This document shows, piece after piece, positions 45,845-53,868 of a DNA stretch of 64,000 bases. Made by a program: the position numbers and the translations under genes. The DNA is from Bacillus subtilis (lineage in GTDB: Bacteria; Bacillota; Bacilli; Bacillales; Bacillaceae_C): positions 34,860 to 98,859 of the forward strand of contig NZ_VTQV01000007.1 in NCBI RefSeq assembly GCF_008764245.1, in the 5' to 3' direction. How positions within the stretch are numbered: position 1 is the stretch's first letter; each line of letters opens with the position of its first letter. Below the pieces are notes generated by a model, which ran no database searches, was not told where the DNA came from, and saw only the letters and a program-made list of their open reading frames with translations.

Positions 45845-46801
45845 TTATCTACGCGGAACTGTATCAAACAGAGAACTGATTGATTCCCGGTTATGGATTC
45901 TTACAACGGCTTCTGCAAATAAGGGTGCCACGGAAATCGTTTTTATTTTCTTGGAGAGGGTGGCTTCGTTCTCAACTGAATCTGTGCCGATTACCAATTC
46001 GATTGGGCTGTTTTCTATTTTTTCTACCGCTGCCTCAGTAAGCATGAGGTGGGATAATGCAGCGTAAATTTTATTGGCTCCTCTTTCTTTTAGCCCCTTT
46101 GCTAAATCGACTAATGTGCCTCCTGAAATACTAAAATCATCAACAATCAGTGCGTTTTTCCCCTGTACATCACCAATAATCTCTAGAACCTTAGCATTTT
46201 CATCATGAGATTTCCTCATCTTATCGCCAATCGCCACAGGGACATGTAGTGAGGTAGCGAAATTTCTTGCCTCCTTCGCAAATCCGACATCAGGCGAAAC
46301 GACCACTAGCTCTTCTATTCTCATGTTTTGGATATAATCACTAAGGATGGGAAGGGCAAATAAATGATCTACAGGTTTTTTGAAAAAACCTTGAATCTGT
46401 GAGCTATGTAAATCCATCGTTAAAATTCGATCCGCTCCGGCCAACTCAATACATTCGGCACAAACTCTCGCTCTGATCGAAACTCGAGGCTCATCTTTTT
46501 TATCTCCTTTAGCATAACCAAAATAAGGGATAATCGCCGTTACAGAATTGGCACTGGCCCTTTTGAAAGCATCCATCCAAAAGAGAATTTCGGTAAATTC
46601 ATCGTTAGGCTGTAACCCAATCGGCTGAACAAGATAAACATCATGATCCCGAACCGTTTCATTAATTTTTACAAATATATTCCCATCCGAAAATGTTAGG
46701 ACTTCCGATTTTCCTAACTCAATTCCTATGTAATCACACATTTTTTGGGCAAAAGATTTTCCCGTACTGCCGCCAAATATTTTGATATCGGTATTTGTCA
46801 A
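45845..46801 (-). CDS. prs: Ribose-phosphate pyrophosphokinase, divergent paralogue
   Basis: A 318-residue PRPP synthetase homologue. It keeps VTAIIPYFGYAKGDKKDEPR, the metal and substrate His in MDLHSSQIQGFF, and a PRPP loop read DDFSISGGT where the housekeeping enzyme has DDIIDTAGT. The flexible loop is KGDKKDEPRVSI instead of RQDRKARSREPI. It therefore belongs to a second subfamily, not the glmU-linked housekeeping prs. TTG 46801 follows AGGGGG at good spacing; the longer frame to 46840 has no site. It has its own promoter with a cre-like operator. Confidence 0.85.
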   Translation of the reverse strand: MTNTDIKIFGGSTGKSFAQKMCDYIGIELGKSEVLTFSDGNIFVKINETVRDHDVYLVQPIGLQPNDEFTEILFWMDAFKRASANSVTAIIPYFGYAKGDKKDEPRVSIRARVCAECIELAGADRILTMDLHSSQIQGFFKKPVDHLFALPILSDYIQNMRIEELVVVSPDVGFAKEARNFATSLHVPVAIGDKMRKSHDENAKVLEIIGDVQGKNALIVDDFSISGGTLVDLAKGLKERGANKIYAALSHLMLTEAAVEKIENSPIELVIGTDSVENEATLSKKIKTISVAPLFAEAVVRIHNRESISSLFDTVPRR

Positions 46802-46861
46802 AACAAGTCCCCCTGCCTTATGTTTAGTATTTTTCACCATTCAACTTGAGGTTCTCTGTTC

Positions 46862-46907
46862 AGAAAGCGCTTTATACCATTATAGTGGATATCCTCAGTT
46901 TCCACAA
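46862..46907 (-). promoter_or_regulatory. Promoter of the PRPP synthetase gene with a cre-like site
   Basis: TTGTGG (46902-46907), 17 bp, TATAAT (46879-46884) is a strong sigma-A promoter. AGAAAGCGCTTTAT (46862-46875), sharing the GAAAGCGCTTT core of the CcpA operator, covers the expected start. This suggests carbon catabolite repression. Confidence 0.6.
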
Positions 46908-46983
46908 CGCATCGTGTTGGCTGCGCGGTATTTTAACTTTTCGTATTGAATAGCACCTTGAGCCAGGCCCAAGGCGCTTTTTC

Positions 46984-47274
46984 CTACATCATCGTTCCGT
47001 ATGGAGGTCGTTCTTGGTTTTGGAGAATCATTTGGTTTTGCAACTGCTGGACTTTCAGTCGAGTTCGATCTAATTGTTCACGTTGTTGGGCGTTGGAGCT
47101 GTCTCTGAGTTTTTCCAGTTCCATCACCGCTTGTTCCAAACCAGCCTGGGCTTCACTAAATTCCGCATCTTGATAAAACCCCTGTCTTAATGCTTCATCC
47201 AGTTGTTCATTGGCATAAAGAATGGCGTCCTCACAACGATTCATACAATCTTCGACAGACTGTCGCGTTGCCAC
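46984..47274 (-). CDS. ytzC: DUF2524 family protein YtzC
   Basis: A 96-residue helical protein MATRQSVEDCMNRCEDAI with a coiled-coil-like second half (REQLDRTRLKVQQLQNQMIL). It matches the DUF2524 family (B. subtilis YtzC, adjacent to ytqB there as well). No function is known. Confidence 0.85.
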   Translation of the reverse strand: MATRQSVEDCMNRCEDAILYANEQLDEALRQGFYQDAEFSEAQAGLEQAVMELEKLRDSSNAQQREQLDRTRLKVQQLQNQMILQNQERPPYGTMM

Positions 47275-47398
47275 AACCGATCCTCTCCTTCACCGAATGT
47301 TCCCGCAAAGGCGGGTATGTCTAGTTTGTTCCCAAAAGGGAGGGTCTATGATAAAATTTTTTAGTGAAATTGGTTATATTTAGGGGAGTTGAGTCGTT

Positions 47399-47983
47399 TT
47401 GGGGATTGAGCCGATTCTTACATATGTTCGGACTTTATTAACAAGGACAGTACAAAAAGATGATATGGTTGTGGATGCGACGGTCGGAAATGGCCATGAT
47501 ACGGTTTTTTTAGCCAAACTAGTCGGTGAAAATGGCAAAGTATACGGATTTGATATTCAAGCTCAGGCAATTGAGCAAACAATGAAACGTTTACGAACGG
47601 AGAATATAGCAGGGCCTGTTCAGCTTTTTCAAACAGGACATGAGCATGTCGCTTCCTATCTTTCCGCTGAAAATGATGGGCAGTTAGCAGCAGCAATATT
47701 TAATTTAGGCTATTTGCCCAAAGGGGATAAGGCAATTGTGACCAAGCCAAAGACAACGATTACGGCGATTGAGCAATTGTTGCCTCTCTTGAAGGTCGGT
47801 GGCATTCTAGTGCTTGTTGTTTATCATGGCCATGAAGGCGGTGCGGAAGAACGCGATGCCTTACTTGAATATGTTTCCTCGCTTGATCAAGAATTCTTTC
47901 ATGTTCTTCAATATGCCTTCTTGAATCAACGTAATCACCCTCCCTTTGTCCTTGCGATTGAAAAAAGAAAAAACGTTTCGTAA
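47399..47983 (+). CDS. mnmM: tRNA mnm5U34 methyltransferase MnmM (YtqB)
   Basis: A 194-residue class I SAM methyltransferase. The SAM motif VVDATVGNGHDTVFLAKLVG, VYGFDIQAQAIE and FNLGYLPKGDK are the YtqB signature. YtqB has been described as the enzyme that completes 5-methylaminomethyl-2-thiouridine at the tRNA wobble base. Start TTG 47399 lies 9 nt after GGGGAG; a stop codon at 47390 excludes an earlier start. Confidence 0.88.
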   Translation: MGIEPILTYVRTLLTRTVQKDDMVVDATVGNGHDTVFLAKLVGENGKVYGFDIQAQAIEQTMKRLRTENIAGPVQLFQTGHEHVASYLSAENDGQLAAAIFNLGYLPKGDKAIVTKPKTTITAIEQLLPLLKVGGILVLVVYHGHEGGAEERDALLEYVSSLDQEFFHVLQYAFLNQRNHPPFVLAIEKRKNVS

Positions 47984-48012
47984 TGTCAAATGCGAAACGA
48001 TTTTTCCTTTTA
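47971..48012. terminator. Terminator between mnmM and ytpB
   Basis: AAACGTTTCG and CGAAACGATTTTTCC form a stem overlapping the mnmM stop, with T-runs on both strands. It can serve both convergent genes. Confidence 0.75.
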
Positions 48013-48034
48013 CTTAACCTTTATCGTGTGAGCG

Positions 48035-49111
48035 CTAGGAGGATTTCTTCCAAATATGCTGGACTCGGCGATACAACCTGCCATTCCAATAGAAGAAATA
48101 GCCCGTTGCACCACTTCGTTTCATCACTTTTCTAGCAAGCAGCCGAACATCTTTCTGTTCATTGACCTTTTGATCAGAGAGGTAGACACCTAATAATCCG
48201 CGGTTTATCAATTTATGAAATTTCGTATCAGGTAAAAATTGGGTATGTTCGTCTGCTTTTTCGAGGAAATGCATCAAACGCGAAAATAGTTGTTCATCGT
48301 GATCATAGTAAAAACAAAAATTGAGGTCACCTTCTTCACGATCTTCCTCCTGGTCAATGAAATAATCCAAAAGAATATGGAGACCTTGGATATACGGAAA
48401 ATAGCCATCGCGAATCATTTTTGCATGCTCCGCTTGAAAATCCGCGCGAAGACCATAGGATACTAAACAAAAGATCCCTAGCGTGGAGCCTGCACAGGCG
48501 GAAAATTCATACCACGTCATTTCCGGCAGTTGGGCTTGGTGTTCCGCAAACCAATTTTGCAATCTCTCCTCCCGCTCTTCCACGCGAACATGCTTATGTA
48601 TTTGCAAATCACAATAATAACGGCATAATTCTATAAGATAGGGCTTGATCTCTTCATAATGAGGAAGTTTTTCTAGCATCGATTGGCATGTTCGAACAAG
48701 TGCCGTTAAATAACCACCATCATCCTGATCTTCTCGATGGCGGTAATACTCCCGGGGTTCCGCTCCAACCGTGAGCGAGTCGATCATCGCTTCATGCAAG
48801 GCGGCAAAATCAAGCGGATCTAAAGAAGTGCTGCGATCACAAAGATTATCTAAATAGTCACTGATGGTTTGGTAAGCGACTATAAACCGGATCGCCGTTT
48901 CCTTGTGATCGAATGCGGTTAACGCCATAATCGAGCCGCCTTCACAATGGAAGGTTTTATGCTCGATACTCGCAAGAGCTTGACTCCTTAACTCCGCGTT
49001 CGGAATCGTCTCTGCTCTATTTTTCCAATCGTCTAATTCTCGATGAGTAACTGGAAAAACTTGACGAAACACTTGATTCAACAATGTGACAGGATTTACT
49101 GGTAATGTCAT
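48035..49111 (-). CDS. ytpB: Tetraprenyl-beta-curcumene synthase YtpB
   Basis: A 358-residue member of the DUF2600 family, the 'large' terpene synthases. B. subtilis YtpB converts tetraprenyl diphosphate to tetraprenyl-beta-curcumene, the precursor of sesquarterpenes in spores. Acidic metal sites are seen in YLDNLCDRS and in DYFIDQEEDREEGDLNF, with the family block EHKTFHCEGGSIMAL. ATG 49111 follows GAGGTGAAAGGC. It is 13 bp behind ytpA on the same strand, an operon as in B. subtilis. Confidence 0.9.
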   Translation of the reverse strand: MTLPVNPVTLLNQVFRQVFPVTHRELDDWKNRAETIPNAELRSQALASIEHKTFHCEGGSIMALTAFDHKETAIRFIVAYQTISDYLDNLCDRSTSLDPLDFAALHEAMIDSLTVGAEPREYYRHREDQDDGGYLTALVRTCQSMLEKLPHYEEIKPYLIELCRYYCDLQIHKHVRVEEREERLQNWFAEHQAQLPEMTWYEFSACAGSTLGIFCLVSYGLRADFQAEHAKMIRDGYFPYIQGLHILLDYFIDQEEDREEGDLNFCFYYDHDEQLFSRLMHFLEKADEHTQFLPDTKFHKLINRGLLGVYLSDQKVNEQKDVRLLARKVMKRSGATGYFFYWNGRLYRRVQHIWKKSS

Positions 49112-49124
49112 GCCTTTCACCTCT

Positions 49125-49928
49125 TCACCATTCCAAAAAACGCAATCTCAGTTCAACAAAGTTTTTCGCATAAAGAAAAACTTGTTCCTTTTCTGGTTCA
49201 TTAAAAATTTCATGATAACAATCAGGCCATTCTTTATAGATTTTCTCCGTGATTTTCACTTGATTAAACCACGCAAAGACTTCTAGTTTATCGACAATTT
49301 TATCATCCCCACCTTGGAGAACCAATAAAGGGATATCGGGGAATTTTGATATTTGCGCAAAGGCTAGTTTCATGGCACTCACAAGCTCACGATACCAACG
49401 AACAGAAACTTTTGTAATCGTTAAACCATCATTTAACGTTCTTTCTTTTACATCTTCGTCCCTTGTTGCAAGATTCACATTTAATCCAGGGTTCACTTTT
49501 AATCCCGGCGCAATCCAGTTTAAGCCCACTGTGAGGGCATTTAAAGGGATCGGTGGATATTCTTTTAATCCAAGACATGGTGAGGAAAGAAGCAATCCAT
49601 CCACTGTGATATCTTTTGTTTGTAACATGCGGATCGCCGTTAATCCACCCATACTATGGCCTAAAACGAAAACAGGAAGGTGATAACTTTTAGCTGTTTG
49701 CACCCAATCGACGGTTTCATTCACATATTCATCAAAAGAATCAATATGCCCCCTATGTGCTCTTGTCGTTAAGCCTTGCCCAGGTAAATCCCCAGTGATG
49801 ACGTGAAAACCTTCCGCCTTCCACATCTCAATCAGCCACCAATAACGCCCATGATGTTCCATAGCTCCGTGAATAATCACGATCACACCAACAGCAGGCT
49901 GTTCTGTTTCAAATTTTTTCATATGCAT
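49125..49928 (-). CDS. ytpA: Alpha/beta hydrolase YtpA (monoacylglycerol/lysophospholipase-like)
   Basis: A 267-residue serine hydrolase with VIIHGAMEHHGRY (oxyanion region), nucleophile in VLGHSMGGLTA, the acid in LQGGDDKIVD and His in DCYHEIFNEP. This is the monoglyceride-lipase pattern. B. subtilis ytpA is needed for bacilysocin, a lysophospholipid antibiotic. The start may be the ATG at 49922, better spaced from GTGGTGA. It is cotranscribed with ytpB. Confidence 0.88.
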   Translation of the reverse strand: MHMKKFETEQPAVGVIVIIHGAMEHHGRYWWLIEMWKAEGFHVITGDLPGQGLTTRAHRGHIDSFDEYVNETVDWVQTAKSYHLPVFVLGHSMGGLTAIRMLQTKDITVDGLLLSSPCLGLKEYPPIPLNALTVGLNWIAPGLKVNPGLNVNLATRDEDVKERTLNDGLTITKVSVRWYRELVSAMKLAFAQISKFPDIPLLVLQGGDDKIVDKLEVFAWFNQVKITEKIYKEWPDCYHEIFNEPEKEQVFLYAKNFVELRLRFLEW

Positions 49929-50099
49929 TCACCACATGTTTTCGTGTAAATTCTCTATCATTATTATAACCTGATTTCAAAGGTTATGCGGGATTTTAGC
50001 TTACACTCACTCGCCTATAGTTGTTATATAAATTTTACTCCACCTCTCCAGTCTCTATACATTCTTTGTTAAACTAAGAGGAGAACAAAGAGGAAGGTG

Positions 50100-50621
50100 A
50101 TGTTTTTGTCTATTTACCCATTTAACGGAAAAAAGCCAGAAATGGATGAATCTGTTTTTATCGCGGATTTCGTCACGATTACAGGAGATGTAAAAATTGG
50201 TGCTGACTCAAGTGTTTGGTTTCATTCGGTCATTCGCGGGGACGTGGCTCCGACCATCATTGGAAAACGGGTGAATATTCAAGATCAATGTCTTTTACAT
50301 CAAAGCCCTGATCGCCCACTAATTATTGAGGATGATGTGACAATTGGTCATCAAGTGATTTTACATAGCAGTATCATTCGCCAAAAAGCCTTGATTGGCA
50401 TGGGGTCGATTATTCTTGATGGTGCTGAAATTGGAGAAGGGGCTTTTATTGGGGCAGGAAGCCTCGTTTCTCAAGGAAAAAAGATTCCACCAAATAGCTT
50501 GGCCTTTGGCCGCCCTGCAAAAGTCATTCGCCCTTTAACAGAAGAGGACATTCAAGATATGGAACGAATTTCAAGGGAGTATGTGGAAAAGGCGAAGTAT
50601 TATAAGGGGTTAAAAAAGTAA
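50100..50621 (+). CDS. ytoA: Gamma-carbonic-anhydrase-like hexapeptide protein YtoA
   Basis: A 173-residue left-handed beta-helix protein with VWFHSVIRGDVAPTIIGKRV, NIQDQCLLHQSP, VTIGHQVILHSSII and LIGMGSIILDGAEIGEGAF, the gamma-carbonic anhydrase (YrdA/CaiE) pattern with three metal His (here in HQSP, GHQ and LHS). Enzyme activity is uncertain for this group. The start may be ATG 50100 (AGAGG six bases before) or TTG 50106 (AAGGTGA five bases before), the latter closer to homologues. Confidence 0.9.
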   Translation: MFLSIYPFNGKKPEMDESVFIADFVTITGDVKIGADSSVWFHSVIRGDVAPTIIGKRVNIQDQCLLHQSPDRPLIIEDDVTIGHQVILHSSIIRQKALIGMGSIILDGAEIGEGAFIGAGSLVSQGKKIPPNSLAFGRPAKVIRPLTEEDIQDMERISREYVEKAKYYKGLKK

Positions 50622-50732
50622 AGATTCATAGGTATTTTTTTCTGCTTCTGACAATCCGGTGAAAATGTTGAAGTTTTTCTTATTTTTGCCGATAAAATAG
50701 ACAAAGGAAATAGAAGCAAGGGTGAGTTTTCA

Positions 50733-51557
50733 ATGGTCTATTTTTTGAGCTCTTTAATCATATTGATTGTCATCGTCATCGTTTTTCTTATCGTAAAATT
50801 TCAGCTAAAGCAAATGAAAAATCTTTTTCTTACATGCCTATTAGTGTTCATCATTGTCATTTTATTGGATTCCAATTGGAGTGAGGTGCATACTGTGGAG
50901 GGCCATGAATCGCTTGAGGTACCGCAATCCGAATATGCCTTCATAAAAATAAAGGATGAGGTGAAAATCGATACTCCAGTTATTTCTCAACTTCCTGAAT
51001 TACCAAGAGGTTGTGAGGTGACTTCATTGGCGATGTTGCTGGATAGTGCTGGCGTTCATGCGGATAAAATGGAGCTAGCCGAGAGGGTTAAGAAGAACCC
51101 GGCCAAAAGGGAAATAAAGGATGGAAACATTTATTATGGCGATCCCCATAATGGCTTTGTTGGGGATATGTATACATTTGAGAAGCCTGGGCTTGGGGTG
51201 TATCACGAGCCAATTATGGAACTAGCAGAAGCTTATTTACCAGAACAAATCGTCAATTTAACTGGACAAACGTTTGAAGAATTGAAAATCCCTCTTTCGG
51301 ATGGTAGACCTGTGTGGGTCATTATCAATACCGAGTACCGTGAATTAGAAGACTCGTATTTTCAAACCTGGCATACAGAATCAGGAGAAATCCGTATTAC
51401 GAGGAAAGAACATTCTGTCTTAATCACTGGGTATGACAAGCACTTCGTCTATTTCAATGATCCTTTAAAGAAAAACAAAAAAGCCCCCATTAAAGACTTT
51501 GAAAAATCTTGGGTGCAAATGGGGAGCCAGGCGATTACGTATTCAACAATAAAGTAG
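50733..51557 (+). CDS. Membrane-anchored C39-like cysteine peptidase
   Basis: 274 residues. Two N-terminal helices (FLSSLIILIVIVIVFLIV and LFLTCLLVFIIVILL) anchor it; the rest is predicted extracellular. The papain-like C39_2 domain shows the Cys in LPELPRGCEVTSLAMLL, the His in EHSVLITGYD and the Asp in VYFNDPL, as in YvpB-type proteins. It may cleave peptides or act on cell-wall peptides; no partner exporter or substrate gene is adjacent. GGGTGAG precedes the ATG. Confidence 0.82.
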   Translation: MVYFLSSLIILIVIVIVFLIVKFQLKQMKNLFLTCLLVFIIVILLDSNWSEVHTVEGHESLEVPQSEYAFIKIKDEVKIDTPVISQLPELPRGCEVTSLAMLLDSAGVHADKMELAERVKKNPAKREIKDGNIYYGDPHNGFVGDMYTFEKPGLGVYHEPIMELAEAYLPEQIVNLTGQTFEELKIPLSDGRPVWVIINTEYRELEDSYFQTWHTESGEIRITRKEHSVLITGYDKHFVYFNDPLKKNKKAPIKDFEKSWVQMGSQAITYSTIK

Positions 51558-51592
51558 GGTAACCTCTCCGGGGCTACCCTACTTTATTTCGT
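51553..51592 (+). terminator. Terminator of the C39-like peptidase gene
   Basis: AGTAGGGTA and TACCCTACT form a perfect stem overlapping the TAG stop codon and followed by TTATTTC. Confidence 0.75.
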
Positions 51593-51666
51593 AAAATACT
51601 CAATGCTACTAGAAGGCAAATTTCTTTTTTTAAACTTTCCAGCTTATTCCAGATCGTTCACATTTT

Positions 51667-52475
51667 TCAAGTTTCAGTTGCTTTAGCCCATATCAAACAG
51701 TAAAAATGTGTAATCTTAATCCCTTTCTCTGTGGCATGTTTTTCAAAATTGGTTACAATCTTGTCAAAGCACATTTCATTAACGTACTGTGTGTACTCTT
51801 CACTCTGCCCGAAACACTTCATAATTAGTACATCTTCGGGTGAAGGAATCCATACAGTTTCCTGTATGTGTCTAAACTGTATATCGATAAGTCCACTTTT
51901 AGCAAGTCGCTCCATTATCACATCTAATACCGGTGTTCCTTTAGAAGGTGGAGGAAACAACCCTGGAAAGTACTCACCTAACTCAGAACCTTTCCCGTTA
52001 CCCTCGACCGGATGAAATAATATTAGACTCCCTCCAGGACGAACAACTCTGTTCCCTTCCTGATACCAACTTGTCGGACCTTTTTTGGTATAAGCTACAT
52101 CGAAATAATCATTTGGAAAAGGTAAACCCTCATGTGTACGACCTATTACATACCTTACATTTGGCTTTTTATGTTTATTAGCCGCGCAATAAATCCTTCA
52201 GTCATATCATATCCGACGACTTCATCCGCAAAACTTGCCCATTTATTTGTAAATTCTCCATGTCCACACCCTACATCCAATACCTTTCCGTGTAGATGAA
52301 ATTCTAATTCTTTTGCAAGTATATTTTCTGCAATTAATCCTTCATGGTGAAAATTCCAGGTATACTCATATTTTCCAGTTAAAGACGCCAACTGTTGACA
52401 CCATTCTTTGCTTTGACCACGTAAGTAATCCGGATGTTCATTCATATTTGGAAAGACAATTTCATTAGGCCGCAT
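51667..52475 (-). pseudogene. SAM-dependent methyltransferase, frameshifted
   Basis: Two minus-strand frames join into one class I methyltransferase. The first part (52475 to about 52187) holds VLDVGCGHGEFTNKWASFAD, the SAM motif; after GFIA the frame reaches a stop at 52155. One frame over, sequence continues from about 52187 as ANKHKKPNVRYVIG, FPNDYFDVAYTKKG, then VVRPGGSLILFHPVEG, and on to the stop at 51667. The break is at CCGCGC (52182-52187), equivalent to one lost or two gained bases. It is either a pseudogene or a sequencing error. Confidence 0.75.
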
Positions 52476-52523
52476 TAGCTCTCACCTTTGTCAAATAATT
52501 GTATTCCTATAGTTATTTTATTT

Positions 52524-52727
52524 CTACAACGTTATTCCTTCTTTAATTGTCACTTTTGCTAAACTTGATTGTATTTGTAATAACTTTATGACCTCAGAAT
52601 TAAACGGGAATTCTCTGCTAGCCACTTTTCTTTTGAGCTCTTCCAATTCGAATCTAGCTCGTTCCTTGAGTTCCGCAGGATATTGATATTTCACACTATT
52701 TTCTTCAAATTCATCCTCATCCACCAC
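52524..52727 (-). pseudogene. C-terminal remnant of a DUF402-like protein
   Basis: The frame from GTG 52727 gives 67 residues beginning VDEDEFEENSVKY and containing ELKERARFELEELKRKVASR and EFPF. This order (DEDEFEE, a helix, FPF) is how DUF402 proteins end. The frame is open upstream to a stop at 52791 and preserves GLKGDWQV, as in DUF402, but the whole N-terminal barrel is missing. The remnant follows the histidine phosphatase. A short real gene starting at the GTG cannot be excluded. Confidence 0.4.
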
Positions 52728-52752
52728 TTGCCAATCGCCTTTGAGCCCATTT

Positions 52753-53292
52753 TTATTTCCATAACCGTTCAGAAGTTACCTTATTATTTTCATATTTTAA
52801 TAGATAAACGTCAGGATTACTCAGATTTTTCCAATCAATGAAGCCAAAATCTTTATTAAAACGCTTTAAAAGTAGAGACATTAAATTTCCGTGTGTCACA
52901 ATAATCGTGTTTTCATGGTTACTATTAAAAATACTTTCGACAACCTCAACAATTCGTTTCGTGGCATCTAAACTAGACTCTCCACCTTCAAATTTCAGTT
53001 CAAAATCATCAAATGTTGCTTTTAGTTTTTCAAACCAATCGGGATAGTTTTGAGTGCTTAGTATACGTTCCGCTAATCGAGTATCTATTTCAATCTCAAT
53101 ATTTAATTTCTTGGCAAGTGGGTGAATAGATGTAATCGCCCGTTTATAAGGACTTGAAATGATTCTGTCTATTTTAATTTCAGAAAAAAACTCACGTAAA
53201 TCTAACGCTTGCTTAAGACCCCTATCTGTCAGTTGCGCTTCAGGTGACTGTCCTTCTGCTTTACAGTGCCTAACAACATAAATTTTCTTCAA
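52753..53292 (-). CDS. Histidine phosphatase family protein
   Basis: A 179-residue phosphoglycerate-mutase-like phosphatase. The phosphorylated His is in IYVVRHCKAEGQSPEAQLTDRG, the second Arg in IISSPYKRA, and the second His in TIIVTHGNLMSLLL. The motif is RHC rather than the usual RHG. Substrate is unknown. TTG 53292 after GGAGTGG gives MKKIYVVRHC; an upstream TTG at 53307 is weaker. It lies among decayed genes but is itself intact. Confidence 0.85.
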   Translation of the reverse strand: MKKIYVVRHCKAEGQSPEAQLTDRGLKQALDLREFFSEIKIDRIISSPYKRAITSIHPLAKKLNIEIEIDTRLAERILSTQNYPDWFEKLKATFDDFELKFEGGESSLDATKRIVEVVESIFNSNHENTIIVTHGNLMSLLLKRFNKDFGFIDWKNLSNPDVYLLKYENNKVTSERLWK

Positions 53293-53391
53293 TAAAAACC
53301 ACTCCAATGTATAAACTTTTTATCACAAATGAATTGGTTTGCAGACTTCTTTCCATTTCATTTTGTATACCTTCCTGTTCATTAATAAATT

Positions 53392-53621
53392 CTACTTACT
53401 TGCCCCATGCAATATTCGATAAATAAATACAGTGTTTTCAATTACTCGATAAAAAGCTATATAGGGTTCCGAAATGATCATTCGAAACTCATAATGACTG
53501 AGTGATTTCTCTCTCAGTTTCGTCCCTGCAAACGGGAAAGTCTCAAGATGTTTTAATGATGTAATAATGCGTTAAGGTCACTATCAGCTGTTGGAAGTGA
53601 TTCCACTTTATAACGTTTCAT
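53392..53621 (-). pseudogene. RelE/ParE-type toxin, internally deleted
   Basis: From ATG 53621 the frame reads MKRYKVESLPTADSDLNALL and stops after 22 residues. A second frame then gives SLKHLETFPFAGTKLREKSL, followed by SHYEFRMIISEPYIAFYRVI and ENTVFIYRILHGASK to the TAG at 53392. These are the start and end of a ParE/RelE toxin; about 25-30 residues of the middle and the frame are lost. The toxin is expected to be inactive. Confidence 0.7.
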
Positions 53622-53800
53622 TAATTTTCTCCTTAATTCTTTCATACGCTGAATCAAGTGAGGTGGTCTTTTCTCCATTTAATCGTTGTTCTTCGGCAAG
53701 TAATAATTTTTCTTTAAGATCAAGGAGTGCTTCTCTTCTTTCAAATGCATCAATGCCCATGAGAACAAGATCCCCTTCTCCAAAATTTAGTACTCCTATT
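53608..53800 (-). pseudogene. Antitoxin remnant partnering the broken RelE/ParE toxin
   Basis: The frame ending TAA at 53608 reads GDLVLMGIDAFERREALL, then DLKEKLLLAEEQRLNGEKT and ERIKEKINETL, the C-terminal half of a Phd/YefM-like antitoxin. The N-terminal DNA-binding half is absent, a stop lying just upstream. Its end overlaps the toxin start by 14 bp, the usual coupling of such pairs. Confidence 0.6.
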
Positions 53801-53868
53801 GTAACTTAAAAAAGATATGATTCCCATTGTAAATTGGAAATCATATCTCCTCAGTAGTCTTGAATAAT

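Noticed and set aside
46984..47173. Plus-strand frame opposite ytzC
   Set aside because: It is the complement of a gene with clear DUF2524 similarity.
53591..53809. A 72-codon plus-strand frame
   Set aside because: It is antisense to the antitoxin remnant, whose minus-strand sequence has clear family character.
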